From positions 42,542,785 through 42,606,784 of the forward strand of contig OZ021721.1 of NCBI GenBank assembly GCA_963978545.1: a stretch of 64,000 bases of DNA, given 5' to 3'. The position numbers were made by a program, and so were the translations under genes. The notes beneath the pieces were generated by a model. It was not told the DNA's origin. It searched no databases and worked only from the letters and a program-made list of their open reading frames with translations. This DNA comes from Linyphia triangularis (taxonomy: Eukaryota; Arthropoda; Arachnida; Araneae; Linyphiidae). Every line of letters begins with the position of its first letter. Within the stretch, counting starts at the first letter, position 1. Positions 11,346 through 59,577 of this stretch are shown piece after piece.

Positions 11346-11879
11346 GCTAGAATTACCATCAAGGACTATTCTTATTATGATTGTTACAAAATTTGTTCCA
11401 CCGAGGCCGTTTTTTAAATATTAACCTAAAAATTATAATTTTTTTTTCATTCAGTGCTTCGAGATTAATAATGAAACAGTCTAATGTACAATAAGCTAAT
11501 TTGCTCTTGATCAAACTTTTGACATAAATAAATCAGAAGTATACATGCAAGTATACATAAGTATAATTGCACAAAAAGGCAAATACAACCCCTTCCCCTG
11601 ACGAGAAGCAAATAAATTTTCACCGTTAATCAGTGGTGAAATAGTCAAAATAAAAAAAATAAAAAAAAATATATGCAGCTTTACTTTGAACAACAAAAAC
11701 AGCTGAATAAGAATACTAATACTAATGTGTACGCAGAACGGTAGTGAAGGCAGAAACTTCTTGCTGAGGTGAGTTTAAGGTACGTTCAATCTGATAATAA
11801 AATCATAGAAAAAGTGGAACTTTTCAGAAAAAAGCGGAAATCCGCGTAAGTGTGGAAGATACATTAATCTACCCCCCCC

Positions 11880-12095
11880 CCCCCTCCAGATCTACTTATA
11901 TTTAAAATTTCAGAAGCCTACGCATATTACAAAAGTTGGTTTGTAAAAAATTAAAAGTTTATTTAAAAAAAAAAAAAAAAAACTAATTAAAATGTTAAAA
12001 TTTTGTTTGCAAAAGTCAAATTTGGAAGGTCAAAGCTAATTATGTTGAAAATATCGGAGCTAAATTACAGAGACCTACGCTTATTAGAAATTGCT
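11880..12095 (-). repeat. inverted copies of the 130-150-bp repeat unit
   Basis: The reverse complement shows ttctaataagcgtaggtctc, a tattttcaacataa block, gaccttccaa and cttttgcaaac, matching the units at 10809-11345 but opposite in orientation. At least two degenerate units are present. Head-to-head placement suggests two insertions or one rearranged element. Confidence 0.5.
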
Positions 12096-12099
12096 TTCT

Positions 12100-15000
12100 T
12101 AAAAATTTAAATGATAATGATTTAAATTATTAAACTAAAAAGTAATGAAAAATATAAATCCAGGTTTTAACAGCCCCTTATAAGATCATTAACTATTTGT
12201 TTTAGTAAAATTAAATTTATTATACCACTATAAAAACAACTATTCAATGAAATTGGGGAAAATTAAAAATTCATCTAGAAAAAATAAAAAGGCATCTTGC
12301 AGATACAAAATGAAACTCTAATTATTAAAACGCAAATATTCTTAACTTTGCAAGCAAACAATTAGTAAACACAAATAAGCATCTAACTTGGTAAATTAAA
12401 GCAAAATGGGATTTACTGGAGTATTTCTTTTACAAAATACTGAATAACTTTTTAGTTTTAATATATATAGTTTGAGAGTTACTAAAAAATGTAACTAATA
12501 GTTTGAAAAATTTCCGGTACACTTAATCAATATCCGAAGGTATAATTTACACCAGCGATTCTACAACTTTTTTTTGGCACGTGTCAACTAAGTTAGCTCA
12601 ACGTGACTCAATTAAGTCAACGTGACTCAATTAAGTTAGCATGTGTCATTTATCAAATGTATTCCATGCATAACTGATGTGACTGTCTTCAAACATTTTG
12701 AAAAGGAAAGCAGATATACAAGTTCTTAAGCAAATTAAATCTACTACCTGTTTACACAGCCAAGCTGTTTTGGTGAAAGGGCCAAAGGCACGCGCGTCCC
12801 CAGGAGGGTGCAAAGAGGTCACTTGCACCCCCCTGGATTTTGATAATAAAATTCTTTTAAAAGCCATAAATTCACTGGAAATAATCAAATGTTATTTTTA
12901 AAATGTTTTTCGTTGTTATGATGTGCATTAGTAATTGCTTCTATTTAAGTTTTTTTTTATTTTTTATTGTTGAATATTGCACCTTTGTTGGCGATAATAT
13001 ATGGCGCTTGGTGGACTATTGTGGAGGAAAATATGTTGAATGCAATAGCAGAAGTTATACTTTTATCTTTAGTTGCACGCACTGTATTGATCTCTCAATT
13101 CCCTGAAAGTGTTTAGTTTTTGGATTATTACTCATCCGATACCATGAGACCTATTTTCAGAATTTGGTTGAGCAGTTTGCATGCTTTATCGCACTGTTTC
13201 TGTGTAGTTGTGAAAACAAAACTTCCTCTTTTTTATCCCGCTATTTAAAAGTATGCGCATGTGTTCCGCCAGTAGAGTCTAATTCAGTTTTGAAAATTGT
13301 AAATAAAAGTAGAGTGGCAAAATTAAGAGGGGAAAACAACGAGGAGAGTAATAAAGATTTATATTTGAAAATAAAGTTACACATACATATTGAGGAACAT
13401 TTCTGTAAGATTGACAAATTCTAAAAATTACGAAATGATCCATTAGCGTCATGGATTATGTCCTTTTTAAAATTGTACGCTTCATCAGGAGTCGAAGCTT
13501 CTCTTTATAATTTCAGACGAAGTTCCCATCATTAACATGATATTTTAAATCTAAATACAATCCAATATCTAAATGATTAGCACTTAAAACGAATTGTATA
13601 GGAAATTCATCAACTATAGTTTTTTTTATTGATGATAGTCTCGTTTTGATGATCCGCAATGGTATCTGAATTGGTTAATGAATCATCAGTTTTGCTTTTT
13701 TTATAGAAATTACTTCTAATATCGTTAATTTTTACACTCGCTGTCTCAATTACTTTCTATTTCACTTAAGAAATGACACACAAAGACACTAAGTTAAGAA
13801 ACGCATCTTTTGGGCAATGCTCTAAAGTAACAATTTATTAGAAATCAGCCACATAACAAAACGAGTAATATCAATTTGCTTTTTTATGATTTCAATTTTG
13901 TTTGTAGAGTAAGGTCTCATGCATCATTTCTTTTAGGGAAACTAAAAAAATTCCTCTTCCTTTTTGAATAAAGAAATCGAACCTATCAAATGTAAACGTT
14001 CACTTTAGTTTTGTGGTATTATTTTTTAAACTTGGCGTATTTTTACTTTTTCTTGAAATGGATTATTTTTTTTTTTTTTTTTTTTTTGAGAGAAAGAATT
14101 GGTTTTTCTTTTTCGGTGACTTGGGATTTATTAGAAAAGATATGAGAAAAAAATCAGTTAGCACAATTTGAAAACTTCGGTTGAGAGGTAAAGGGTGGAA
14201 GATCTGAATTATTTCCAGTGTTAAATTCCTAGAAATGTATTGCTTTAGGAAATGATTGAGATACTGAATTCTATTTTAGATTTCCGTTGAGTATTTAGTA
14301 GAATGGACTAGGGTTTTTGTTTTATTTTTGTATGTACATTTCATTGCAAAAAAAAAACCCCACTAATATTTTGTGCCTTTTTGCATATTTTACCAGAGTA
14401 CAGATGCAACGTAAATAGTTGAGAACTAGTTGTTGTGCCTCGTGTTTAATGATATGACTTAACATGAATAGATTTCATTATTTTATAAAATAGAGTATAG
14501 AGCAACAGTGAACACTAAAAATTAATTTGCACCACGGATATCCTCAATTCGGACAATCACGCACTAGGATTCCGATTCACACCCTAGACTTATTTCTCTT
14601 TAGTTCCACTTCACTTCCACAAATATATTCTGCATGAAATTTCAAAAGACCAAGAAAGAAAGAAACTATTTAGGAAAACAGAGGTAAGCTTTAATTTTAA
14701 CATTTCCGAAATAAAAAGCATTATTTTACAATTTGCAATGCTTATCCATGCAAATATGTTCTGCAAATCGCAAACAATATAAATTTAGAGTTAAAATTTT
14801 CCGATTTTGTTCTACATTGACATTCAATATACTCTTTAATTGTAATAATTTTGGTTCTGCATTTGAACTAATTGCAAGAAATTCATTTTGCAACTTTTAG
14901 TTTTAAAACTTTTAATTAGCATTTTAATTTAAAAAAAAAAATAGTTTTTAAGCACTTAAAATGTAAATGATTAAAAGGAGTGAAAATGTAAATGATTAAA

Positions 15001-16003
15001 ATTAAGAAGGACAAAAAAAAAAGATTAAGCAATTTATGTTGTCATATATGAACGATGAAAAGTTGTCTAGCACCCAGTGAAATGGGTCTGCACCCCCCTT
15101 CCAAATAATCCTGGGGGCGCCCATGGCCAAAGGGGGAATTCCCAAATCATAACGTGCCAAGGTCATGTAATACCATCGCATAGTACAATTAATTTTTTCA
15201 TGCAAATAACTCTTAAAGGCAATAAAACTCATAACTCATGAAGGCAATAAAAAGCATATAACGATATTATTTATGAAATATATAATGTATTGAATAATAT
15301 TTTGAGGAAAAATAAGTTTCTTGGGCCATAATTTTACTTTTAACTAACAAGATTGCACAACGATTCATTGCAGTTTTTGAAATAATAATAAAGCAACATT
15401 TCAAATTATAGATTTTTGAAAGAAAAAAAAAAAATCAATAATTTAAAATGCTATTTTTTTAAAAGGAATTTTGAATTACTGTAAAACAAAAAAATATTTC
15501 TCAAATCATTTTATTTGTCCTTTCACAAACATGGCCTGTTTTGAACCTTTGAAATCAAAGCATCGCACTATCGAGATGAAGCGACATTAAATTTCTCCCA
15601 GACGGTCATGTTCATCATCCGTCGCCATACTTCATGTGTAAAAAATGCTATCTCCCTGCCTTTTTTCTTTGAAAATAGTGTCCTGTTCGGAAAAAAATGC
15701 TAAATTTTCGTTTATTTTTCAACGAAATGCAATATGCGGATCACCTCCTCTGAAATCGCCTGTCACACATGCGCATCAACGTATTCATGTTCAAACGTGC
15801 CTCGCATAGACCACTACCTGACTGAAGTCATTGAATGGCTGCTGATACCATGTGCGGTATTAGTAGGTGGATTATAGGGAGCCGTCCCATAATTCCCAAG
15901 TGCCATTTCGTATGTTCCTTGATTTAGTGTATTTCACCACGTCTTGCACAAAATAGAGAAAAAAAGGTAACCTCGTGTTGAATTCATGGAAATCGTAGGT
16001 TAA
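12100..16003. other. no gene recognised; weak inverted GC-rich pair
   Basis: AT-rich DNA. A GC-rich block at about 12780-12840 (ccccaggagg, ttgcacccccctgg) resembles the reverse complement of a block at about 15065-15135 (gcacccccctt, cctgggggcgcccatggcc). These may be the ends of a decayed 2.3-kb element, but no transposase or target duplication was found between or beside them. The frames at 12903-13106 and 13164-13424 match no family I know. A T22 run is at about 14068. Confidence 0.35.
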
Positions 16004-16223
16004 CACTTTGTCGTCCGCATGTCTAATCGGGATTTTTTTTTTTTTACTGGTAAGACTTGTTCAGAAGTTTAGCCGCCGTTTTTTCGTGATTTGTAAATCG
16101 TCAAGTTTTACTTCTCCGTCTCATTTGCGAGCAATGAGCGTTTGCGCGAGGTTTCGTAGTATTGCTGGCATTTGCCTGATAGTTTCGTGGGACACCAACG
16201 GGGTGTCAACGAACGGCATAGTG
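16004..16223. mobile_element. piggyBac-type MITE with exact TTAA duplications
   Basis: A 220-bp element starts cactttgtcgtccgcatg; its right end reads, in reverse complement, cactatgccgttcgttgac, so the ends are imperfect inverted repeats. Exactly TTAA lies at 16000-16003 and again at 16224-16227. TTAA target duplication is the hallmark of piggyBac elements. The element is GC-richer than its surroundings and has no transposase. Confidence 0.75.
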
Positions 16224-16227
16224 TTAA

Positions 16228-16829
16228 TAGTTAGTTAAAGGTTTATAACCACCAAGGGTTTTTAGTAAGCATTTAAAAAGCATATTTCCGCTCTGATAAA
16301 CGAAATCGCGATCTTGCATCACTGTTATTATTGTAGTTATTAATTTTGTCAAAAAACTTATTTTACTTTAGTTTCAAAAAATACCCATTGGATTTTAAAA
16401 TACCACTTAAAATTTAGAGAGGGGGTGGAAATACCCTTTGGAAATATTTAACTGGCAAACACTGCTAATATATTATTTCTCAGTTGTAATTGTTCCTCTA
16501 TTATAATAAAAAACATAATTTAAATATGAAACAAAACATCCTGCCTGTTGTAAACAAATATTTTCTACCATACTAACTTTGATTGCGATCGTATAGATGA
16601 CAAAAGTGTGAATTACTTCACAAGTGTTCTTTTTAAATTATTTGTTTAGGCTATATGACAAAGTACAATTAATGTTCCAGAAATTTTATGAATAAATGAG
16701 TAAGATGGAAAAAGTTACGTCAGGTATTTTGTGATTGAATAAACTAAAAAATTTAAAGTAAATTATTTCCAGTATTTTATTATTCACATTATTAAGTTTT
16801 AAATGACAAGTTTAAACACAATCCCCTCC

Positions 16830-16861
<32 letters not shown>

Positions 16862-17508
16862 ATGAAAAGTAGAAAAATCCGCCAACCTGCAAACAAAAAC
16901 TTTCTTGTAATAATGAAAAATCATACATGATGAAAACTTATAGCTACTAAAAATGGTCCAACTCTTGATTAGAGCTCGGCCATATATCACTGAAGAATGC
17001 ATGCTACCTTAGTAAATTTTTAAGTTCCACTCCCATAAAAATTTACGCTGTTTGAGGTTGACGTCCATTATAAGTATTTTAACGCTTGCGTTTAACTCAT
17101 TTTATAACTTTTTTTGGATTTCCATTAGAATAAAAAAATTATGGAATATGATTTGTCTATCGAAATTTTATTTTGTTGGTTAATTTTATTCCTTGATTGG
17201 CACGACATGTGTACTCCCTCCCCCAGCAAAGAGGTCGTTGCAATTCTATCTCCTACTCCTCTGATTTTACACAACAGTATTGGATGAGGGCTTGCCTGAA
17301 CAAAAATATTATTCAATGTAAATAAAATGCTTAATATTCACTCAATATTTAGTTTAAAAAATGCGATTGAGAACTGATTTTAAGTGAACAAAAGTCTTAC
17401 ATTATGTAAAAATGGGTCCAGATTTCATTTTGGATGTGCACAACATACATGAAAATAGCATTTATGCTGATGGTTTAAAGCGAGAGAGAAAGAAAATATG
17501 AAAGTTAA

Positions 17509-17543
<35 letters not shown>

Positions 17544-20180
17544 ATAGTTATTGTTAAATATAAACACTGAAAAACCGCACCTTAAAGAGATTTTATGTAT
17601 AAAAAGTGTATGCATTAAAAATAAAACCCGGAATCTAGGACAGTACATTTTATTTAAGTTGGAAGTTTTAGAAATAGATATTTACATCAGAAAAAAACTC
17701 AATTCAGATAAACAATTCCAAACTTGGTTTATTTATCTTTTAACATTACACAACAAGGTCTGCAATAATGATACAATTTACTAATGATTTCATAAATTAA
17801 AAATAGGTATAATTGTTGTTAAACACAGTTATATTTATGTATAATATTTCTTAAAAAATATGAATTAAAAGAAGCAGGTTATATTTAAGTCTTAATATAA
17901 TTTGCTACAATAACGAAAGTATGTGTATGTATGTATATATGTGTGTGTATATATATGTTTCCAGTTTAACATTACAGATCTAATTTTTAGTTTATAAATT
18001 TGATGCACAAGACTGATATTAAGAAATGAACGGCTCCATTCATAAATGGATCAAGCAATGAGCTTACAATTCTAATATTCCAATGTTTAAATTTTAATAC
18101 TGCTTGTTAATTATACGAATAAAAATTCAATTAAGATGATTAACAGTATGAAATGTTTATAATAAATAGACCAACCACCAACATCTTCATATGTGATGTT
18201 TCAAAAACTGTAAAAATGCTAATATTTTCATGAATGGAATTTAACTATGATCATGAACAACAAAAACACCAGCAAAAAAATACCAACCCAATATTTCTAT
18301 ATTAATCTCACTTATAGCATCTGTTGAAAACCCATTAAGTAAGGATTGCAGCAGTTTCGAGATATCAAAAGTTATTGGTATTTTACAGTTTTAGAACTTG
18401 TATCAATTTACGATTACATAGCAAACTAATCTTATGATAATTAAAAAGAACCAATTTATTTTTAAAAATTATAGGAACATACACTTCAAATTAGAAATAT
18501 TTTATTATTTTTATGATAAAAAAGCATTCTTCTAAGCATATTTTTAGCATGATTTGTAGCAATTCGCATCGGTTAAATTTAATATTTTCTAGTATCCAAA
18601 CATTTTTTTTTGTCGGGAACATTGGAAAAAATCATTATTAGTATTTTAAGAACATGGATGAAAACTTACAGATAGAGAAGTTATGCATAGTATTGTTTAT
18701 CAAACATTAATTGCAGTATCAATTGTGGATTCTGAAGAAGGAGCTTATCCACAGAAGTGAATTTTTTTTTTCCGAATTTGAAAAGGACCTTTCACTTCCT
18801 GAACCAAGATGTAGCTCCTCCAGAAGTACTTTTTCCCAAGATTTGCTTTTATTGATGAAGTTTTTTATTGCGCGAAAACTCAATCCGTTTCAGTTATTTA
18901 CAAATATATATGTACCACATCAACTGATTTAGAATACTTTTAATAAACTAAATTTATATATATTTAATCACATTTCAAATTTATGTAATAAAATTCCTTT
19001 AAAATCAGTAATTTTGTCCTTCTTGGACATAAGAAATATAATATATGCAATCTAAGATTTTGTATAAGCTCTAAACTCGGCACACTTAGAAACAAAAAGA
19101 AAAGTTTAGTTTTCTTAGTATGACTATTCAATGAAGTGTATTTTATTTAATTTAAGAAATTGATTTTATCGTCATACATATATTTAGACTCAAAACTAAA
19201 TTGAAAATCGTATATGACTAGGAAGTAACAATAGCAAGTTGTATACAGAAAAAATGTTCAAAATATACAACACATGAATACAAGAAACATTTTAAGATAA
19301 AATAAGAGTGCCAAGCAATGAGGAAAATGTAAGGGGATTTTTGAGAAATTATAAAAAAAAATAAGTTTGTTAATTTAATTGTAAGTTAAAAAAACGAATA
19401 AGAAAAATAACATTTTCCATCAATAGCTTAAACATTCATTAAAAAGAAAAACAAAAAAAAAATATGGCAATAAATTTTCTAGCATTGAATTTTTTTATTG
19501 TTAATATATTATTGTAAAAGTTCAGGTGACTGGGAATTGTCACAGAAATAATTGTTTTCCTCCAGGACACCCTGAATTAAAAGGTTAATTTCTAAATAAC
19601 AAATGATTTTGTAAACGTTTGAATTTTAATCCTAAATGTAACATATTTGGTTAGGCATAGAACTATCAGCAACAATCTAAGTCAAATAACTATAATTCTG
19701 ATTCAACAATGGTAAAATTAAAGTTTGCAGGTATTTTATTCAAATTCTCTACTGGTGAACAATCAACATTTTTGTTAATAATTTTATATAAAAAAAAAAA
19801 ATCAGGGAAATTGCATTGATAAATAATATTTAACATAATCTTCACTATATACTATTTTAATCTATATCCTCTTTATATTATTATGGAAATTAAGTTTTAT
19901 TTGATTTTTTTTGTTTTGATAATAAATTTCAAGTTTGAAATGTAATTCACATTTTAAAACTAATTTTTATAGCACTTATCTTGAAAGGGGTGAACTTATA
20001 AAAACTCTTAAAAATATAGTTTATACCTCACACTACTTTTCCTTGATGGCAAAAAAAATTAAGCTACAAAAATGACATTGTCTTTTAGAAAATGTAAGAC
20101 TTTAATCAAACTTATGAAATTGCTAGTAAAAATTTTCTTTGTCAACATGTATTAGTTTTTAAGTTTCTCTGACCATGAAC
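16228..20180. other. AT-rich, no gene
   Basis: No coding region supported. Contains a poly-A run of about 31 near 16830 and simple repeats listed separately. A short plus-strand frame at 18711-18932 has no family match. Confidence 0.5.
17507..17545. repeat. (AATA)n microsatellite
   Basis: About ten uninterrupted taaa tetranucleotide units. Simple slippage repeat. Confidence 0.95.
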
Positions 20181-23100
20181 CAGTGGCGTATCCAGAGGGG
20201 GTGAGGGAAGCCAATAGATCTGCAGCCTGCTGTCAAAAAAACCCAAAAAAAAAACAAAAAAAACACTAGGTTTAATCGCAACTGATGAAAGAAACTTTTC
20301 GATCATTAAAATCATATTCAAGAAATTCTATGAGCGAGACAAGGTTGAACGGATTGGAATTTTTGTCCATTCACAGATATATCTGATCACAAAATATATG
20401 ATGGCGTAGTTCTAAATAAAATTAAAAAAAAAAAAAGCAAAAAGCTAGAAGGCTGGACTTAATATTGTTAACAAGTAATTAGTAAGTTGAGTATCTCTTA
20501 AAAAATAATGCAACTCTATGCTTAGTTTGCTCTTCATTTTTTAATAAAAATTTAGATTAATTAAAATGTGTTAATCAAAAAAACAGTTTTGCTGTTTCAT
20601 TTCCACCAAACATTCAAAAATCAATATACTTAAAAAAATAGTAATGCTGTCTCAATGTTTCCCCCACAGTGGTGGCTCGTGAGTAGTAAAAGTGAGGAGG
20701 CCTGAATTAAAAATGCAATGTATTTTTTTTATGTGGGGGGAGGGAGCAAATTTCAAAATATACATGAATTCCATGCAATTAAATAAATGTTATTTAAATG
20801 CACATACAAACAAAACCTATAAGAAAAATTAAACAAATTATCCAAATAAATTTTAATGTAATGAATGATTATAACAAATTTAACATTGCAGCATTTCATC
20901 TGAGCCAATGGCTTTTGAAAATTAACCCCATGTCCCATGGTTTTTGAACTTTATAACTCATGACTTTTGAAAATTAAAAATGAAGTGAAGAAAATTAGGG
21001 AAATTTTCAGAAAAAGTATTGAATGGGTTTTAAATTATTCATTTAAACATAAAATTAATCCATATTGATTCATTAATATTTCAGTCAAACAAGTCATTAC
21101 TCAACAGAAAAATATTTTCAATCTTATATTTTTACTTCGTATAAATTTTGGTTGTTCAGTCTAGAGCCCTTTTGTGAAAAAAAAAACTTGTGGAATGTAC
21201 CAGAAAAAAATTCGTTTATTGTTATCATTAGAAATGGATACTTCAGACAGCTGAATGGGTGAAAGATAATTAAAGTTGCAGCACATCAAGGACAAGATTT
21301 AAAAAATTCAATTCAACAAAATTCCTCATTTCATGCAAATTTGATATAAATATGAAACAAATAAATCTCATTAACAATTTTATCAATGCTTTAGTTTAAA
21401 TTTAAAATAAAACTGGGACCAAGGGTTTTATGCTAATTTTTTTAATAAAATGTGGATTGAGCATTTGTTTTTTGAAGAGGACAGAAAAGTTTTCAAAACT
21501 GGAATTGCTATTAAATATATGTTATTTGTAAGTAATAGGTCTAAAGAAGCCTTTTTTTTCACCCTAATATTTTTACCTCAAATAATTTTATATCAATTGG
21601 AAATAAGTTCATCCAGCATCAAGTCTTATTAAGTGACTAACATGAATTGCAATTTAAATCATGAGTTTTATTTTTGGTGAAGAATAAATTAGCCAAAACC
21701 TTCAAGAGGATTAAAACAAAGCTTTATTATTTAATTAATAATATTGGAATATTCTGTATTGGGAATGGCAAACACATTTATATGGACTAAAATGCTTTAA
21801 ATAATGTTTCATTTGCAAAAAAAATCCTTTTTTTTGCTACCAATGAAATGAGGTTTCATTTCTATGCCAAAGTAATAAGATGTAGAAGGTATAAATGGGT
21901 CCTATGTTTGCAATCTGCATATTCAGAAGCGGATTTAAACGTCAGTCAAGAGAGAGGAGATGTTGCTATGATTACCATTGTTATCTATTATATTAACAGC
22001 AATTAGATGGTGAAATAAGATGGGGAGTTTGGATAGCATAATATTGCTTGCTGTATAACTTGTATACCTAATCACCTCTAAAATTGAATGAATGATACTT
22101 TGAAAATTATACTTTTACGATAATTAAGGTAAAAAAAAAATAACCAATTGAGCTCATCCATGTGAAGAGACTTGGGATCATTCAGACAAAATGCTTATCT
22201 AAATATTTTTTAAAAAATCCCGAATCTGTTTAAAAATTTATTTACTGAGGAAAGCTTACGCTTATATTTGAAAAATAAAGGGTAAAATTAATTGATCTTA
22301 CCGAGACTTTGTTGAAAAATTAGTACCCTTTCGCTACGTATAATTGTATTTTTCTGTCGATTTTCTCTGGCTCTCCCAATATAATTCAACGTTATTACCT
22401 TGAACGCTTGCACTGTACAAACCACAACACTTCTTGCGAAAGTTCAAGTTTGACTACACTGTTAAAAATTTGGATCCACCTTGCACCAAAAATTGGTTCC
22501 CATTTAGCTGCAACCAACATTTAGTGCTTCGTTTCATGATTTAATAGACTTTGGACCGTGAGCACCATTAAATCCAAAACTAATCACCAAATGTTGGTTG
22601 CAGCTAAATGGGAACCAATTTTTGGTGCAAGGTGGAACAAAACTTTCAACTGTCTATTGATTGCAGTTCTATTTTTGCCTAATACACAAAATGGACCATA
22701 ATCCTTATATAGGATTTCAGTAAATTGATATCCACGGAGACAAAGGAATACCCCTCCTTCCCCAAAAAAATAACAGGAAGTGAAGGACTTGGCTACAAGT
22801 TTTATGCTGTGTTCTTTTCAAGGTCTCACAGAAAGGGATCATTCATCCCCCGACTGAAGAAGTTTCGTTTCCCCAGGTAAACTTCCAAGGTCATTCTGAT
22901 GAAGTCTAGAAGAGAGATGGACGGAGTGTGTTTTCATTGAAATGGTTGCCGTTGATTGCCATTATGTCAAGTTTGTGGCAAGAGAGCTATTGCTCCACTC
23001 ACAATAGTTAATATTGTGAAGTTAATAACTGCTTTCATTTGTCTTGCATTTTTTGAATATTTTACAGAAATTCCACAACAAAACAATATTATCAAGCATA

Positions 23101-23190
23101 TATAAGTGGGACCAGGGTCCAAAAAAGTGAGGGGCCCCATGCCCCCTCCACCACTGCTCCCCCATAATGATTCGTCTGGATATGCCACTG
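20181..23190. repeat. possible hAT-like element ends (CAGTGGC...TATCCAGA)
   Basis: The left block reads cagtggcgtatccagagggg and the right block, reverse complemented, cagtggcatatccagac. CAGTGGC ends are common in hAT elements. The 8 bases outside the two ends (ccatgaac and cttgtaac) share only four positions, so one insertion event is not proven; they may be unrelated fragments. Apart from the fold-back at 22457-22654, nothing coding is recognised inside. Confidence 0.3.
22457..22654. mobile_element. fold-back MITE with about 65-80-bp near-perfect arms
   Basis: A 198-bp palindrome-like element. The left arm contains ccaccttgcaccaaaaattg and then gttcccatttagctgcaacc; the right arm is its exact complement through this stretch. 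Weaker pairing reaches the outer cactgttaaaa / gacagttgaaa ends. The central loop is about 40-50 bases. No TSD was convincingly identified. Confidence 0.85.
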
Positions 23191-24128
23191 CTTGTAACAG
23201 TATTTTTTGTATTGCTTGCATCTTTTACAAAATTGAAGTTGAATTGAGTTGAAGGCTAAATGGTCATGTTTTTTATAAAATAATTATTGGATTTTAGTAA
23301 AGATTTTAAATACTACTGGATGGAATGGGGTATTTATCCAAAGTTAAATACAATTTCTCCTGTATTGAAAATATATCATTTCATGCCTGAAAAGTATGTA
23401 AAATTTAGAAACTTTACTATAGTTCATTATGTATAACCATGGCAAAGATCAATCTCTGCAATTCAATATATACTTTGAAAACAGTGATATATATTTCATT
23501 TATGTAAAATTCATAATAGTTTTTCATTAAACTTTCTAACAAAAATCTCAACTGGGCATGAAAAAAATTCTGGAACACTTCAAAGCAAATCATCCAAATT
23601 GTAATTCAGAAGTAAGTTTCATTATGCAGAAAATAATAATATACTCAACTTGTGTATTATGCAAGAGAATTGAAAAAAAAAAAAAATAGAGATGAATAAA
23701 GAGCACATATATTACAAGGGTTTCTAACAACTTTTGTAAAGAGAGAAGAAATATATAGAGCCAATTTTTTTAGAAATTCTACTTATAAGATTACATATAA
23801 ATTTATTGATGTAAGCACTACAAGATATTCTTTAACTTCATGATGCACATTTCTTACAATTATATTAAGTCACAGAGAAGATTGGCAATTAATCATACTT
23901 TCAAAATGTATGAAATAAATTCAAATTATGAAACAGCGTATATATATATATACATAAATGTTCTTAATGAAAAAAATCCTCTTTCGTGTGTCACAACTCC
24001 ATTAGACACTCAGGTTTATCAGCAAATGAATATGTAGGAAGAAGTTTCTGAAGAAACACAATTATGATATATGCAATATATCATTTACTTAAACATAATA
24101 TTAACAGAATAACTTATATATTCTTGGT

Positions 24129-24134
24129 TTTATT
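24129..24134 (-). terminator. candidate poly(A) signal of the RhoGAP-START gene
   Basis: The minus strand carries AATAAA about 110 bases beyond the stop codon at 24244. This is the first canonical signal downstream and gives a short 3' UTR; longer forms cannot be excluded. Confidence 0.45.
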
Positions 24135-24243
24135 TGACTAGCATTCCTTTCTTGAAAAATAAAGATAACAACAGAAATTCTTCATTTTACAATTGCAGTT
24201 TCCAAACGACAAATATGTGCATTTTTCCAGTCGTTTCTGGCAT

Positions 24244-58750
<34,507 letters not shown>

Positions 58751-59577
58751 CTAAAAATAAAACACTAGAATAAATATATTTATATGAATTTATTTATATA
58801 GAATATATTGGATATAGTGATAAAAAATTCTTTTAAAAAAAATTACAGAACATTTATTTGGATAATGAAATATACAAGTATTCAACACTTATAAGACAGC
58901 AAACCTATGAATTTGCAATTTCCTGAATTGCTTTATATTTATGAAATATAAAAATCTTATGATACATAGTAAAATCTTAGGAGTTTTTCTTAATTAATAT
59001 TTAAAGCTAAATCTTGTTAGTTGTTAGCTTAATTGCTAGCATTTAAATTTATGGAATTTTGTTGTATAACATTTTATTGCATTAAAAGATCATTTATTTA
59101 AAATTGAAGAAAAGATATTATACCATTACATAATTATATATACAAGATAAGAAAGAACTACAAAATTTGGCATGAAATTGTTATTTAAATTCTAGTTAAC
59201 AACTGAAAGAAGGCCTTGGCAGATGCCTTAATTGACTGTGATTAGTTGAAACAGGTTTAAAAGTTGTAAATTAATTTTAATACAGAAATTAAAATATTTT
59301 ACTAAGTTGCAGAAAAATTGCATGGTTTTTAAAAATTAGGCAATATCAATGCCACGTAATTTTTACTATTTCATAAGACCTTTATACAATGTTTAAAAAT
59401 CATACATTGTGTAGTGTAGATAATCTCTATAAGTCAGAATATCAGATTCACTGATATTTTGTGCACAGCAAAGAATGAATAGAGGCTAATATGGGTTTTG
59501 AACCATAATGAACACCAAAGTCAATCTGGGAATTATATCTCTATCACTTTTCTGATGGAATTCTCAAGAGCCATCTA
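58751..59577. other. intron, no feature
   Basis: AT-rich sequence upstream of the SAM-end exon. No SAM-domain exon recognised. A possible SINE-like phrase (ggctaatatgggttttgaac) occurs at about 59490 but no Pol III boxes. Confidence 0.4.

Noticed and set aside
12646..12901. Opposed frames around the GC-rich block at 12.8 kb
   Set aside because: Both strands are open by chance over a repeat end; no motif is recognisable on either.
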